This document shows, piece after piece, positions 26,701 through 36,793 of a stretch of 64,000 nt of DNA (position 1 is its first letter; each line of letters begins with the position of its first letter). Below the pieces are notes generated by a model. It saw only the letters and a program-made list of their open reading frames with translations, was not told the DNA's origin and searched no databases. The stretch lies in assembly GCA_030407085.1 (NCBI GenBank), contig CM059582.1:155210501-155274500 (forward strand). The letters run 5' to 3'. Made by a program: the position numbers and the translations under genes. This DNA is from Trichopria drosophilae. Taxonomy: Eukaryota; Arthropoda; Insecta; Hymenoptera; Diapriidae.

Positions 26701-28991
26701 AGATGTGACATTTCGTATTTATGGTGACCGGACTTTATTTCCTTCATTTCCTGGTCAGAATTTCCCCGGACAAAATTTCCCTGTACAGCAATATTCTTTT
26801 AGACATTATTAGGGGTAGGCAGAGTTTTGACTAGATAGGTTAGATTGGTTTCGTGACTGCCAGTTTTCTGCTTCTCCTATTTTAATATACGAATTTTCCT
26901 TGCTACAAAAAGCAGAGTCATATAGTCTGACGCCAAAACGTCCTGTATCCTTAAAAATTGTGTTATTTCCGAACATATGGAAATCAAAATTTTGTTAATG
27001 CATTGATAACTTGACAAAAGGCTACGCACCACTGATAATCCGGAACGAACAGTCATAATGCAACGATTAAGGCACGAAAATGATTATTCTCTAACGAGAG
27101 AGAAGATCTGTAACAATAGGATAGTAAATAATACTTTATTTAGGTGTTTTTGAAATACCGTATGACCGAATTAGGTTCTCCTACCCTTATATTAAACAAC
27201 AACCCCTCTTAGTGATTCTTTTTGTGATCAAATAAGTTTGCGTTCAAAATTGCAATGCTTATTGGAATTGTGCAAAACTTGACGCGTATGGTCGCTGAAT
27301 AATCTGAAAGAATCTGAAGTTGGATTTTAAACATCTAAAATAGCTTTGGCAGCTGGTTAGATTGGTTTTAGCATAAACTAATCCACAAGAATCATCATCA
27401 TGCATTCTTGAAACTGATAAAAGTGAAATTTCGTAGTTCAGTATAATCAGGTTTAGGATTACGAGTTTATTACACTTTTGAGAGGGAGATTTCTGAAAAG
27501 CATACAAAAATCACCTAATTTTCACGCCTCATTCGACTTTTAGGACTTTTTCTCCGGGATTATCCGTGGGGTACACTTAATTACCATCGTTATGTTAAGT
27601 TGTCAGTACGTACTTAAAATTCTAATTTTCGTGTATATTCCGAAAGAGCATCTAATTTTTAAATAGAGCACCTAAATAGCAATTAAGAAACGTCTAATTT
27701 CTATATGATCACCTTGTACTGCTGGCCCGTATTCCCACCGTCTGAAGGGGTTGATTTAAAATCTTCTAAATAATCATTACTTCTTTATTCTATAGAAAAC
27801 GTACTACTTCGCACTATGATTCTTTATAATTTCTGAAATTGCAGGGGTTAAGGAGGTTCTGAACTGGGCCTTTCACCAAGGTTTTTTTATGAAATTTATT
27901 TCCCATTTATCTCCACCACTTCTGAACCGATTTTACTGTTATTCGATCAGCGATCCTTTGTAATGTTTGCTTATAGTTATATAGCCGGAATTTCGAAAAA
28001 AATAATTTTGTTTAATTGTACATAATTACGCTTTACGGTTCCGCTGTTTACCGCTCCGACTATATGGCGCTGCTACTCGTTCACCTCAACATTTCTTCGC
28101 CAAAGTGCAGCAGTTTCAGGCAATTATCACGAAAAACGGCTTTGTAAATGCAATTTTACAAAAATTATAAACAAGCCAAAATTCACATAATCCTTTTTCG
28201 TGCAGTGTCGCAGCAAGCTGTTGGAAATAAATTTCGTCTTATTTCTTGCTGTAATATTTTGTTTTCGGTTTTCTTTTACCTGCTTATACTCCAACCTGTC
28301 GTTACACGGATACCAAGAAACATTTCCAAAATTATTTAATCAAAGCGGTTAAGAAGTGATTATCGTTGCTTAGTCAACAAATTTTGAATTTATAATACAC
28401 ATTCAGAAATATCTGCAGTGGCATAAAACATGTGAATCTATTAATAACAAATATTATTTTTATGATTTTGCATTTTAATAAATGTTTTACATTAGTCATA
28501 ATCGCTCTGGTAAAAAGTGCAGTTTTTCCAGCGGTCGCTACGGAACTTTTCTCCCTGTGTAGTTCTGACATGTCGAAAAAGTGCTGCTGATACAATTAAA
28601 GAAAACAAAGAATTCGAAACATTTATTTAATTCCGCACGCGTGCTATCCATCGTCATGAGTTTAATCACTTTTTCGGACTACACAATATATAATTACGCG
28701 TTTAATGCAAGAAAATTTACAGAACTTGGGTGGTAACGATGGAATCTAAGACAAAAGTTACATTTTTTTTCTTGTCTTAGTAATAAGTTCAAAATGTATT
28801 ATTTGATAAAAAAAACTGATTAAATGATTTTTTTTTTGTTTTCTAGAGAAAAGAAGCGAGAAAAGGAGAGGGATGAACTGTGGAAGAGACTGACCGAACT
28901 GGAGATCGACGCCGAGCGACGCCTAGGTTCTAAGATTGCGTCTAATCCAGTTCCTGCCTCTGCTGCACCCACGACACGAGCACGTCCCTGA
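5738..28991 (+). CDS. wdb: PP2A 56 kDa regulatory subunit (B56), epsilon/widerborst type; 5' partial
   Basis: Regulatory B subunit that directs the PP2A core (scaffold A, catalytic C) to substrates. Coding exons: 5738-5949, 10752-10946, 16197-16327, 16422-16539, 20553-20828, 20943-21172, 28847-28991 (stop TGA 28989-28991). All have AG/GT borders and phases that join without a break, giving ~435 residues. Family landmarks in order: [133 protein letters not shown]. These make the HEAT-like repeat fold; the His-Arg in the LHRIYGKF stretch belongs to the surface known to bind LxxIxE partners. [18 protein letters not shown] and the charged [13 protein letters not shown] tail favour the epsilon/wdb type over the gamma/delta type. 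Exon 1 enters in phase 1, so about 30-50 N-terminal residues are missing. Introns reach ~7.7 kb and hold many transposons. Confidence 0.95.
6095..6470. repeat. Hairpin-word island 2 (GCGGAAA / GCGGGAAAA type)
   Basis: It lies in the first recognised wdb intron. It starts with CTAGGGCGGAAATG at 6100, as islands 1 and 3 do with their own word variants. Inverted copies follow: ATTTCGC, TTTCCGCCC, TTTTCCCGCCCGC against GAGCGGGAAAA (about 6328-6363), and several GGGCG/CGCCC pairs to 6440. A short inverted repeat, TTTGTCACACC (about 6177) against GGTGTGACAACAAA (about 6455), brackets the body. This parallels TTTTTTGTCGCAGTAG/CTACTGCGACAAAAA in island 3. No coding sequence. Confidence 0.55.
6739..7402. 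mobile_element. MITE-like element with ~50 bp terminal inverted repeats
   Basis: The left end, CATGGAAAAAATTATCTGGG followed by TTCTTCCCAAAAC, is repeated inverted at 7350-7402. Inside, a ~90 bp unit beginning CAATT(T/C)CTACGGTCACA occurs twice in tandem (about 6901-6995 and 7048-7138). Sequence just outside each end (6617 and 7439, TGCATTTTATTC...) is also similar, so the copy may lie inside a larger duplicated repeat. The frames at 6739 and 6851 fall inside and look like chance frames. Confidence 0.6.
7403..10751. other. wdb intron sequence, no gene recognised
   Basis: A patch of higher complexity at 7560-7780 may be an old transposon remnant but could not be assigned. A short direct repeat is visible: GGACTCAGA(T/C)TG(T/A)GCGTTTCAA near 8375 and 8530. 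The rest is AT-rich with no recognised exon. Confidence 0.4.
10947..12199. other. wdb intron sequence, nothing recognised
   Basis: AT-rich intron following the exon at 10752-10946. The open frames here (for example 11369-11620 plus and 11674-11949 minus) show no family motifs. Confidence 0.45.
12200..12425. mobile_element. Short MITE with ~55 bp inverted ends
   Basis: ATGTACCTGAAGTTTC at 12200 is mirrored by GAAACTTCAGGTACAT ending at 12425. The match continues for about 55 bp with a few mismatches, including CAACGTTCAATGAAC against GTTCACTGAACGTTCG. The ~110 bp loop is AT-rich and non-coding. The family is unknown and no clear target duplication was found. Confidence 0.65.
13122..13547. mobile_element. 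MITE with CACAGAGAGAA inverted ends
   Basis: The left end, CACAGAGAGAA followed by an A-rich stretch and TGGAACCAT, is mirrored at 13504-13547 (ATGGTTCCATTAACC ... TTCTCTCTGTG). The inner arms also pair: GAAATGATTAAAACATTTT near 13165 and a matching stretch near 13460-13490. About 426 bp, non-coding. Superfamily not assigned. Confidence 0.55.
14519..15323. mobile_element. TTAA-flanked fold-back MITE with ~243 bp near-perfect arms
   Basis: TTAA at 14519-14522 and 15320-15323. Ends CCCATTAACGTCAAG and its mirror. The arms 14523-14765 and 15077-15319 pair over their whole length with very few differences (for example GGTACATGTCTTACTATTTT, AGCGACCTCGAAAATAG). The ~310 bp centre is non-coding. 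TTAA plus terminal CCC indicates a piggyBac-like non-autonomous element. High arm identity suggests a fairly young copy or arm-to-arm conversion. It lies in the second wdb intron. Confidence 0.8.
15439..15512. repeat. Single-end fragment of the AATTGTAAAATCG MITE
   Basis: About 74 bp, almost identical to the left end of the complete element at 31870 (AATTGTAAAATCGTTTCT, TTATGTCGGTCACC, TGAAAATAAAAATAC, ATTAACAGC). No matching right end was found nearby, so this is a truncated or solo end. Confidence 0.7.
16540..18676. other. wdb intron sequence, nothing firmly recognised
   Basis: AT-rich. At 16840-17060 a ~115 bp motif containing 'ATTT(C/T)GA' and 'TTTCAAAT' is loosely repeated. Around 18095-18285, CGGCCGATT-type words occur in both orientations. 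No exon, element boundary or ORF with a family resemblance was seen. Confidence 0.4.
18677..19426. mobile_element. TTAA-flanked MITE, GATGGCGG family (reverse orientation)
   Basis: TTAA at 18677-18680 and 19423-19426. The left end CCCTTTTCGGTAATATATTA matches, reversed, the right end of the copy at 36085-36793; the right end GTGTGCCGAAAAGTG mirrors that copy's left end. The inside carries repeated 'CAAAATGG(T/C)GGATTCAAT' and 'CCAAAAACAC' modules in both orientations. Non-coding. Its right TTAA is also the left TTAA of the next element. Confidence 0.65.
19423..20303. mobile_element. TTAA-flanked fold-back element, ~350 bp arms
   Basis: TTAA at 19423-19426 and 20300-20303. Ends CCCATTAATGCCTGAATG and its mirror. 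The arms extend inwards for about 350 bp with mismatches (GACGCGACCATTTAGAAAAG against CTTTTCTAAATGGTCGCGTC; AACATATATTTTCTGTTCA against its mirror). The centre is AT-rich. The frames at 19471, 19595 and 19940 are chance frames within the arms. The TTAA and CCC ends point to piggyBac-like transposition. Confidence 0.75.
21575..22300. mobile_element. TTAA-flanked MITE, GATGGCGG family
   Basis: TTAA at 21575-21578 and 22297-22300. Ends CCCTTCGAAGCACAC and, mirrored, GTGCTTCAAAGGG. Holds two copies of AATCCAAGATGGCGGAC or GATCCAAGATGGCGGAC (about 21694 and 21803). It lies in the last wdb intron and is degenerate outside the termini. Confidence 0.65.
22301..24288. other. wdb last intron, nothing recognised
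   Basis: AT-rich with short homopolymers (T run near 23050). No exon or element boundary was seen. The open frames at 22289-22492 and 23630-23824 on the minus strand are low-complexity. Confidence 0.45.
24289..25969. mobile_element. TTAA-flanked DNA element with GGTGGTTCTTGCA ends
   Basis: TTAA at 24289-24292 and 25966-25969. Terminal inverted repeats GGTGGTTCTTGCACGA and mirror (TGCAAGAACCACC). A second internal inverted pair is the strongest match: GGGCATTGTTCTAGAACTTT near 24566 against AAAGTTCTAGAACAATGCCC near 25750. A piece near 25350-25400 resembles the GATGGCGG-family modules (GTAATCAGTGGCCTCAAAAACCC), so the element may hold nested older DNA. No ORF. TTAA with a GG start could fit a Kolobok- or piggyBac-type mover; unassigned. 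Confidence 0.6.
25970..28846. other. wdb last intron with simple repeats
   Basis: Contains a C-run and (TC)n tract at about 26595-26633. A nearby end, GGGTTGTCCATAAATAAACC at 26511, resembles the widespread GTCGTCCATAA repeat also seen at 40588. A possible element end, TTAAGGAGGTTCTGAAC, lies at 27848, but no partner end was found. No exon recognised. Confidence 0.4.
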
Positions 28992-29215
28992 GATGGTGAG
29001 ATTGCGATTCCACTGAGTACACGAACACCACATTTCCAAAGTCGGCCAAGTACAAACACAAGACGAAATTGTTACGGAATGAGATATATTTCTTCTTTAT
29101 TTGTCACGAAAATCAAGGAGTTGAAAGTATATGTGTAACCACGTCGTTTGCGCATAAAGTCGGCAAATTATGTCAGTACCATGAATAAATAACTAGTTAG
29201 GGCTAGTAAAGTCTC
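28992..29215 (+). promoter_or_regulatory. Probable 3'UTR and poly(A) signal of wdb short isoform
   Basis: Less AT-rich sequence continues past the TGA for about 220 bases and includes AATAAATAA at about 29183, a usable poly(A) signal. A good 5' splice site, GATG|GTGAGA, lies at 28995/28996, only four bases after the stop. Either the transcript ends here or it is spliced to a further UTR exon (candidate at 41373). Confidence 0.45.
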
Positions 29216-30735
29216 TTTCATTCGCAGCACGTGTTATGTGGCTCCAATCATTTGCGAGGATGCATCGTTGCTCCTTCGTCCTTAGTCGAAATGGCGGGAA
29301 GATACACAATCTCGCACCAATCTTACAGGACATGACTTGGTCGATTTGGAAAAACTTACGGGCTCTCATTAAATAAGCTCAAACAATCATTTTCCAAACG
29401 AAATTACACCAATATCAGTGCAATATCGATCCAATATATTTTATTAAAAATTCTCAGCAGCAACGTTACTCAAATCACAAGAACTCATGCCGCATTTTCG
29501 CTGCCAATTAACAAAAAAGTGAATTTGTAATTATCAAGTCTTGATTACAAATATTTAAACCTTCTGTTAAACATTTTAATTTTATAAATGTTAAAACTAA
29601 GTATTTGCAATTATAATCTGATATACTATTTTTGACGACTAAAATATAAAATAATTTTGCATTTTAACGAATGGCCGATATTGTTGCAAGGAAATTAATT
29701 TTGAAAAATTTTACACTAATTTTTCAAATTTCATTATTTATAATACGGTTATTTGTTATAAAAAATTGTCATATATTTTTAGATAACCAACCAAATTTTA
29801 GTACTTTAAATAAAAACATTGAGCATGTTTATAATACGCTTTTCTACAGTAACAAGATAAAAGTGAAATTAACATTTTTAACAGTATTATCAAATATTTG
29901 TTGACCAAAACTTGATTACATGCATCAATTTAGAAATATAGAGTAATATGCATCGTCACAAATTTAAAAAAAAAAGCTTCTTTACTTCTTCAGCAATATT
30001 CTTTCTAACTTTTCGTTGAAAATTAGAATTATTTTTATTTTACGATAGAACGACAAAAACATTTGGAACATTACATGCCGTACATGTTCGACAAACATGT
30101 AAAACAATCACATCGGTAACGTAACTAATCTTAAACATCGAAGTTAAATCCAGGTATTTTATTTATAAATGTTTTTTAGCCTCTTGCTAACTTCCGACAT
30201 TAATTTCCATGAAACAATGACATTAAACCTAACCCTGCTAAGTTAAACGGAAAATAAAACTTATCACAAACAATACAATTTATTTGTTGAAACTGATAGT
30301 AAATAATAATTAAAACGTATGATCATGATGCTGAGATTAATTGAAAATCAACTTGTTCATTATTGCACAAATTTTTCGAGTTGATTATCTTTGTTGATTG
30401 AATTTTGAAGTAATTTTATTATTACAATTAATTGAAAGTTTTTAGTCAACAGTTTCAACAAAACCTTTTCGTAATGTTTTATTACATTTTTACAATTTTG
30501 ACTCACGGAGTTGCATGATTTGAATCCAATAATTGTAGATTACCGAAAAAACTGTCGCTAGTTATGTTTAATCAATTACCATAGCATCAAGAAAGACGAT
30601 AATCGAAATATAGCATTTTATTGCTATTTCAATCCAAAGCTGCATTAATCTAAGCCCGACCGTCATTTTCTGTAAAGATTGGTGATCGTTTCTTTGTAAA
30701 TCCTGTATTTTCGCCTTTGATACAAAGAAATCCAC

Positions 30736-30773
<38 letters not shown>

Positions 30774-31869
30774 AAATTTACACGAAAGAAGAATAATGTG
30801 TATGCGTGAGGAGAATTTATGAGACGTGTACACTGAATATCCGGTAACAAAGATTTATTCTTTTTATTTTTAGATATCAAAATATAGCAAATCCGCGAGA
30901 GTTCAGTAAAATTTCATTTTATATTAATAAATGTTTTTTTTTTTCAGTCGAATAGTAAAATTGCTCTTTCACCGTTTCAAGATATAGAATAATTTGCATA
31001 TTTCTGTTTCAAGATAATTGAATTCGTCATGTATCTGATGAAAATGATATTACAGATTCTCGAGATTTATTATAGTTTGTGGGACTTGCAATAAGAACGA
31101 TAAACTGTCACAAACACGTAATACGAGTATTCGGAACTTGCATACTAAAGACTGTATATGCGCGATTTGTACGTTACTAAATTTGTGCCATTTATATAAG
31201 TTGTAAAGTGGAATATAATATTACCAAAATAAATATCGAATTTAAAAATAGTAACGTATTTACATTTCTCGTTGGTTTCTTTCCATTTCATTTTTATGTC
31301 GTCAATCGTGTATTTATAAACTGAGCTATTTAGGAGCTCTTTTAAAACATGTTTTAGCGATGGTAAATCTCCCGTTATTGTAGGACGTGGATAAATTTAT
31401 GATTTCTGGGTACTATTCGTTTGTGACGCTCAGGAAATGTCACCGAAAGTTTTTCAGTTTACTAAGTGGAGACTTAGTACAAAGTTCGTTAAGACACTTT
31501 TCAAGTATTAATAATTATTATTGAATGTCTTGCAAATGAACATGCTTTTAATTTTGTCATTTATTTGCAGCATCATTTTTTTTTTACAAATTTAGGCTCT
31601 TAGAAAACACATTTTAATTTACCTTATTCAATTCCCATCCTTATTATCATTTCTAGAATCCGTCTAAGAAAATAGTAGAATAATTAGGACATTATCGAAA
31701 GAAACTACTTCATAACTAATCGAGTGATAGTCGTTCTCGACGATATTAGAAATTAGGAACAATGTGTACTAATTTTTGTTGGAAATGCCATTGCATAAAG
31801 CGTAATTCGCTTGCAACATCATTAACTTTTCGCATGACAATAATAAATATTGGTATTTCTTAATAATTA
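29216..31869. other. Downstream of wdb, non-coding with a poly-T tract
   Basis: AT-rich, with no exon recognised. A run of 36 T lies at 30737-30772, which creates the lysine-rich minus-strand frame nearby. It could be a retroposon tail on the minus strand, but no retroposon body was recognised. Confidence 0.4.
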
Positions 31870-32290
31870 AATTGTAAAATCGTTTCTGCGTTATGTCGGT
31901 CACCTGAAAATAAAAATACAAAAAAGATAAGATTAACAGCGCATATGTTCGATACGTGCGATGGAAACAAACTCGTATACATTTTATTTGAAAGTTGACT
32001 ATTAATTGATTCTGTATCCCTCTAGCGACAATCAGGATTACTAATGCCTATTGCAAAAAAATTCGTTTCGTCCCGAGATCCGGTGTTGGACTCTTCACTA
32101 AGGCTACCACGAGAATTTTTGCCTTAGACGCCTTTGTTTTGTTTAATTTTAAATCTAAATAAAACTAACAGAGGAGGAAGTGTTAGAATTATTGCATAAA
32201 TCTATCGAAAACCAAATATATGTGCTGTTGATGCTTTTTTGTATTTTTATTTTCAGGTGACCGACGTAACGAAGAAACGATTTTACAATT
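31870..32290. mobile_element. MITE with ~56 bp inverted ends and 9 bp target duplication
   Basis: Inverted ends start AATTGTAAAATCGTTTCT and run about 56 bp (to AAAATACAAAAAA), with few mismatches. The direct flanking repeat TAATAATTA lies at 31861-31869 and 32291-32299; up to 11 bp would match if one A/T pair on each side is counted. A 9 bp duplication is typical of Mutator-like elements and 8 bp of hAT, so a MULE-type MITE is the better guess. A related end lies at 15439. No coding capacity. Confidence 0.75.
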
Positions 32291-34116
32291 TAATAATTAA
32301 TTAAAGCGGTCGAGAAATATTATTTGATGCTTTTGCTTCAAGTTATTATGGTTATTTCTTAATGCTAAGAAAGTTCATACAATATTTATAAACGATGCCA
32401 TTATTTACATAATTTACATAAATTGTTAAAGGGGTTAAAACAGTCACTTATTTCATTCGAAAGTGAGACAATTTACACATATTCGGCATAGTTTTAAATT
32501 ATTTTTAAAAGTGTCAGAGACAGTCGAATGTTTCGTTATTACTAGGACTGTCATTGAATTTTTTGTATGATATTAAATGCGGCAGTGTCGCCCGCGTCTT
32601 TAACATTTATTACGAATTATATAAATAATTTATATCCATGAATTGATTTTCTGAATTCAGAATTTGACACTAGGCGTGACAGTTCAATATTAGTACCTTA
32701 ATCGAAAACCTAGTCAATAGCATTGACTGATGAGATTATTGACTAGGTTAATATTATTTAAGGCGCTAATATTGATTAGAATTATCATATAATGTAATAG
32801 TTTTGTTTTTTAATATTGCCTTTACTTTGATAACAATTCTACAAAATAATATTTTTTATGATGCTTTTATGTTTTTAATCAAAATTTGAAAAACTACGTG
32901 TCAGGTTTGGGATAGTAGCTCCCCAAAAGTTTTTCCATGATCAAAAAACATTTCCACCCGTAAATAATTCATAAAACGATCAAAATTGTCAAGAATTAGT
33001 TTTGGACGTGGATGTATGTCTTTTCCTTTGATTTTCTTTGAAATATGTGCTTACTTTTTTATCTAACCAATATAATTACAGGAAAATGTCAATGGTTAAT
33101 AAGTTTAGGTGAAAAAAAATTTCTTATTCATTTTGACAAGATAAAATATATAAAAATGTCCAATTGACCTTACAATATTGTACTTGGTTCCATTCCCTCT
33201 AATTTGTCAACAAAATCATGAATATTGAGAACCGATCCTATTCATTTCCATAACCAAATCGACTGCGTATGATATTTTTATTCTACCTTCATCATTTCCG
33301 TGAGTTTTGTCATTATAAGTAATCTCATAATTTCTGATTTACTTTAGCAAGCATTTATAGTTTATCCCAAATTACTTAGAATCTAATGCAAAAATAATTT
33401 CCTGGCTTTTAGCCGTTTTATTTCATTTCACAGAAATTTTGACTACGGAAACTACTTTAATTTTTGGTGACCATTAAACTTGAGCATAGTTTCAATGCAA
33501 CTTTACATCTGAGAATAGATAAATAAAAAATCAAACTTTTTCTTCCTTGTGAACATTTTTTACTTTCACGTCAATTTTCCGAGATATAGCAGTTTCAAAA
33601 AATCACATTATTTTGTTAAAAATTGAATAAGTATTTGTAAAGAAATACTATAAAAAATCTCGAAGAAGCAAATTAAAGCTGAAGGGATTGTCTATTGATC
33701 ACATGGGAGCGGTTTCAAAGACAAAAATAAATAAATAAATAATGCGATAAAATGACTTTAGCAAATCGAGCACAGTTCAAACGCAAATGTATACACTGCA
33801 ATAAACCCACCCCCGACTTAGAAGCCGAAAGTCTGCTCTTTAATTCTCTTTTTTATTGTTTCCGAGCGTTACTTTGGCTATGAGATATGAACATTTTAAT
33901 TAAATCAAAATTCCACAAGGGCGATCTCATACTTATAAAAGGTACTGTATATTGTTGTGTAAATGATGGATTTCACGTCAAATGTCCAGACAAAAAAAAA
34001 ATTTTCTCCAATCGAGCCCCAATTTTTTTTATGAGTCGTACTATAGGTTAGTAATTATTCAGGAAAATATTTTTAAATTTTATTAAAAATTGGCGGAGTG
34101 GGAGGGGGTGAAAGTT
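32291..34116. other. Intergenic, nothing recognised
   Basis: AT-rich. A small perfect inverted repeat, ATAGCATTGACTGATGAG / TTATTGACTAGG, surrounds 32690-32760 (CTAGTCAATA on both sides, plus TTAGTACCTTAATC / AGGCGCTAATATTG outside), forming a local hairpin. No exon seen. Confidence 0.4.
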
Positions 34117-35869
34117 TTGAACTTTTTTATGTCACGCGCTACTTTGTGTATTTATTCCACTTAAACAAATAAATACAAAATTTGTTTCAGATATGATTTT
34201 GATAGGATTTTTCATGAACTTTCGATTGGTGTAGTCCATTTTGAATTTATTTTTTATTTTGACCAAAATTTTTGAAAATCAAAAATATAATTCAAGTTTT
34301 TTCGACTTTGGGCACGTTTCTTTTTTTTTTATTTATTTTTAACAGAAAGCTGAGGGTTTTTCCTACCTACAAAATACTTGAATTTCAAAATATCGTTTTT
34401 TTTTGTTTTTGAGAAATTGAATTATAAAGATTGCGCGTCACTGCACCAATGCACCGCGCCGCTACGCTAACGACTACGGATTATTGCCGACAGGTGGCTG
34501 AACTCGTGGCGTGTTTTCTCATACACGAAACGTTACTTCATTTAATTGATAAACTGGAGGCTGTAAACAGTGCAGTACATTTCGAAAATATATGATATCT
34601 GGTGAGTTACTTCGTCCCTTATATTGCGCCTCTTACATTGTGTGTCGCTTGCATTGTGTCTTTCATCAAGCGTTAAACAGTATATTATCGATTTATTTGA
34701 TCTGAAAAGATAACTGCACTTTTATTCACATTCGCAAGATATTTTTTGTTTTAGATATTTCTTCTTTTTTTTTTCTCTTCCTGTGTTCAATTTTTTAGTT
34801 TAAATTATTTTTGTTTTATTTAAAAATGAATGTTAAGACAAGAAACGTGTGGAGAAGCAGGTGTATCAATCCACTTAAAAAGAAAAAGCATAATAAAATA
34901 ACAGGTTTGATTGGTGTTTCTAATAGTTTACGAGAGAAATATCCTGAACTTCCAGAAGGTTCAAAAATTTGTACAACGTGCCACTTTGCACTTAATAAAT
35001 CTGGAGAACTCAAAATTCAACCTCCAAATGAAGAAACAATTTCCCAATCTACTGATGAAAAAATTATATTTAATCCTATAGATGAGGAAATTCTTTCTGA
35101 TGAAATGTCAGAAACGGATCATGTTGATTCGGATTTTAATGTTCCTACAAGATATAACAAACAAGAATTGGAAAGCTGCGATAATGATTATTGTAAAACA
35201 GGAATAACAACCCTGAATCAAATAAAACAAAAGTTTCAGGAATCAAAATCTAGGTCTGAAAGAATAACATTACTTACACTTGCACCGAAAGACTGGGGTC
35301 GTACGAAATTACTGTTTAACGCTTGATGAAAGACACAATGCAAGCGACACACAATGTAAGAGGAGCAATATAAGGGACGAAGTAACTCACCAGATATCAT
35401 ATATTTTCGAAATGTACTGCACTGTTTACAGCCTCCTGTTTATCAATTAAATGAAGTAACGTTTCATGTATGAGAAAACACGCCACGAGTTCAGCCACCT
35501 GTCGGCAATAATCCAAAGTCGTTAGCGTAGCGGCGCGGTGCATTGGTGCAGTGACGCGCAATCTTTATAATTCAATTTCTCGAAAACAAAAAAAAAACGA
35601 TATTTTGAAATTCAAGTATTTTGTAGGAAAAACCCCCAGCTTTCTGTTAAAAATATATAAAAAAAAAAAAAGTGCCCAAAGTCGAAAAAACTTGAATTAT
35701 ATTTTGATTTTCAACAATGTTGGTAAAAATAAAAAATAAATTCAAAATGGACTACACCAATCGAAAGTTCATGACAAATCCTATCAAAATCATATCTGAA
35801 ACAAATTTTGTATTTATTTGTTTAAGTGGAATAAATACACAAAGTAGCGCGTGACATAAAAAAGTTCAA
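34117..35869. mobile_element. Fold-back DNA element with ~560 bp terminal inverted repeats
   Basis: The arms 34117-34681 and 35311-35869 are near-perfect mirrors from TTGAACTTTTTTATGTCACG at the edge to GCTTGATGAAAG/GTTAAACAG at the inner border. Between them lies a single 171-codon ORF that runs 16 bp into the right arm. The outer flanks (AAAGTT|TTGAAC and GTTCAA|TTTGGAG) show no clear target duplication. Arm length and mirror quality suggest a recent DNA transposon or fold-back element. It lies between wdb and the downstream genes. Confidence 0.85.
34811..35326 (+). CDS. 171-aa ORF inside the fold-back element, truncated transposon-type protein
   Basis: Intact from 34811 to the stop at 35324-35326. 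The true start may be the in-frame ATG at 34826, after a low-complexity lead (MFYLKMNVKTRN). A CxxC pair occurs at ICTTCHFAL (about residues 53-61), followed by an acidic, Ser/Thr-rich middle and then KQKFQESKSRSERITLLTLA and PKDWG near the end. From memory, this order resembles the N-terminal half of an uncharacterised repeat-associated family in arthropods and cnidarians, where a DNA-binding-like segment would follow. Here the frame instead runs into the right inverted repeat and stops (LLFNA). It is probably a truncated transposon protein, possibly DNA-binding without catalysis. Function not established. Confidence 0.5.
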   Translation: MFYLKMNVKTRNVWRSRCINPLKKKKHNKITGLIGVSNSLREKYPELPEGSKICTTCHFALNKSGELKIQPPNEETISQSTDEKIIFNPIDEEILSDEMSETDHVDSDFNVPTRYNKQELESCDNDYCKTGITTLNQIKQKFQESKSRSERITLLTLAPKDWGRTKLLFNA

Positions 35870-36084
35870 TTTGGAGATTACTGACTGAAAAACTCATGAT
35901 TCGCCTTGTGAATATCACCGCATATGACCTCTATCGGCGTAAAAATGAACTGGAGTAAAAATAGCAAATTACAGCGGGACAGATCTAAATCAGACATTTC
36001 ATTAATTTTAAGGTGGTACGAGAAAAGATTCCTACTACACAGAAAAAATTGTACGGGATCTTGAAATATATTTGAATCCTTGTG
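35870..36084. other. Short intergenic gap between two elements
   Basis: No feature recognised between the fold-back element and the TTAA-type MITE. The 75-codon minus-strand frame here has no family match. Confidence 0.4.
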
Positions 36085-36793
36085 TTGACCCTTTTCGGCA
36101 CACATTTTTCTGATGAATAATTTTTCATGAAACTGGATACTCGAGGGTATTCAAAATGGTGGATTCAAGATGTCCAATCAAAATGTAAAAATTTTCCTGA
36201 TCGAGATTAAATTGGTAACTAGGACGTTTTTAGGGTCGTTGATTAAGAATCGGAACTCACATTTTACAAATTCAATATGTCTGACCAAAAATGCAATCTC
36301 AATCAGGTAATTTTTTACATTTTTGATCGGCCATATTGTATCCACCATATTGAATTTTTAAAATCTGAGTTCAGATTGGAAATCAGTGACCCCAAAAACC
36401 CCCTAAGTTGCCATTTTAATTTCGATCAGGTAAATTTTTATTTTTTGCACGGCCATATTGAATTGGGCATTTCGAGTTTCCAAAATTTGAATACAGATTC
36501 GTAAACAGCAACCTCAAAAACTCCCAAGTACCTAGTTTCATCACGATCCAATTGAACATTTGCCAACGACTCCATTTTTTCTATAAAAATGACAATTTTT
36601 GTTGGTTATTTGTTTATAAATCGTAATATTAAATAAATATTTACTTAAATACAATGTTATGCACTTCATCTATTTCCACTTACACTGAATTTTAAAAAAT
36701 CGGGCGCAAATGCATTATTTTGCCTTTAAAAACTCAAATTTTTAACTGGCTTCCGATGGTTAATATATTAACCACCGTGCCGGAAAGGGTTAA
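36085..36793. mobile_element. MITE, GATGGCGG family, TTGA/TTAA flanked
   Basis: Left TTGA (36085-36088, probably a mutated TTAA) and right TTAA (36790-36793). Ends CCCTTTTCGGCACAC and, mirrored, GTGCCGGAAAGGG. Modules: TCAAAATGGTGGATTCAAGA, TTGGAAATCAGTGACC-type and CCCCAAAAACCCCC. It is the best-bounded copy of the family shared with 3221, 18677 and 21575. Non-coding. Confidence 0.65.

Noticed and set aside
30650..30880. Lysine-rich minus-strand frame
   Set aside because: Caused by the 36-base T run.
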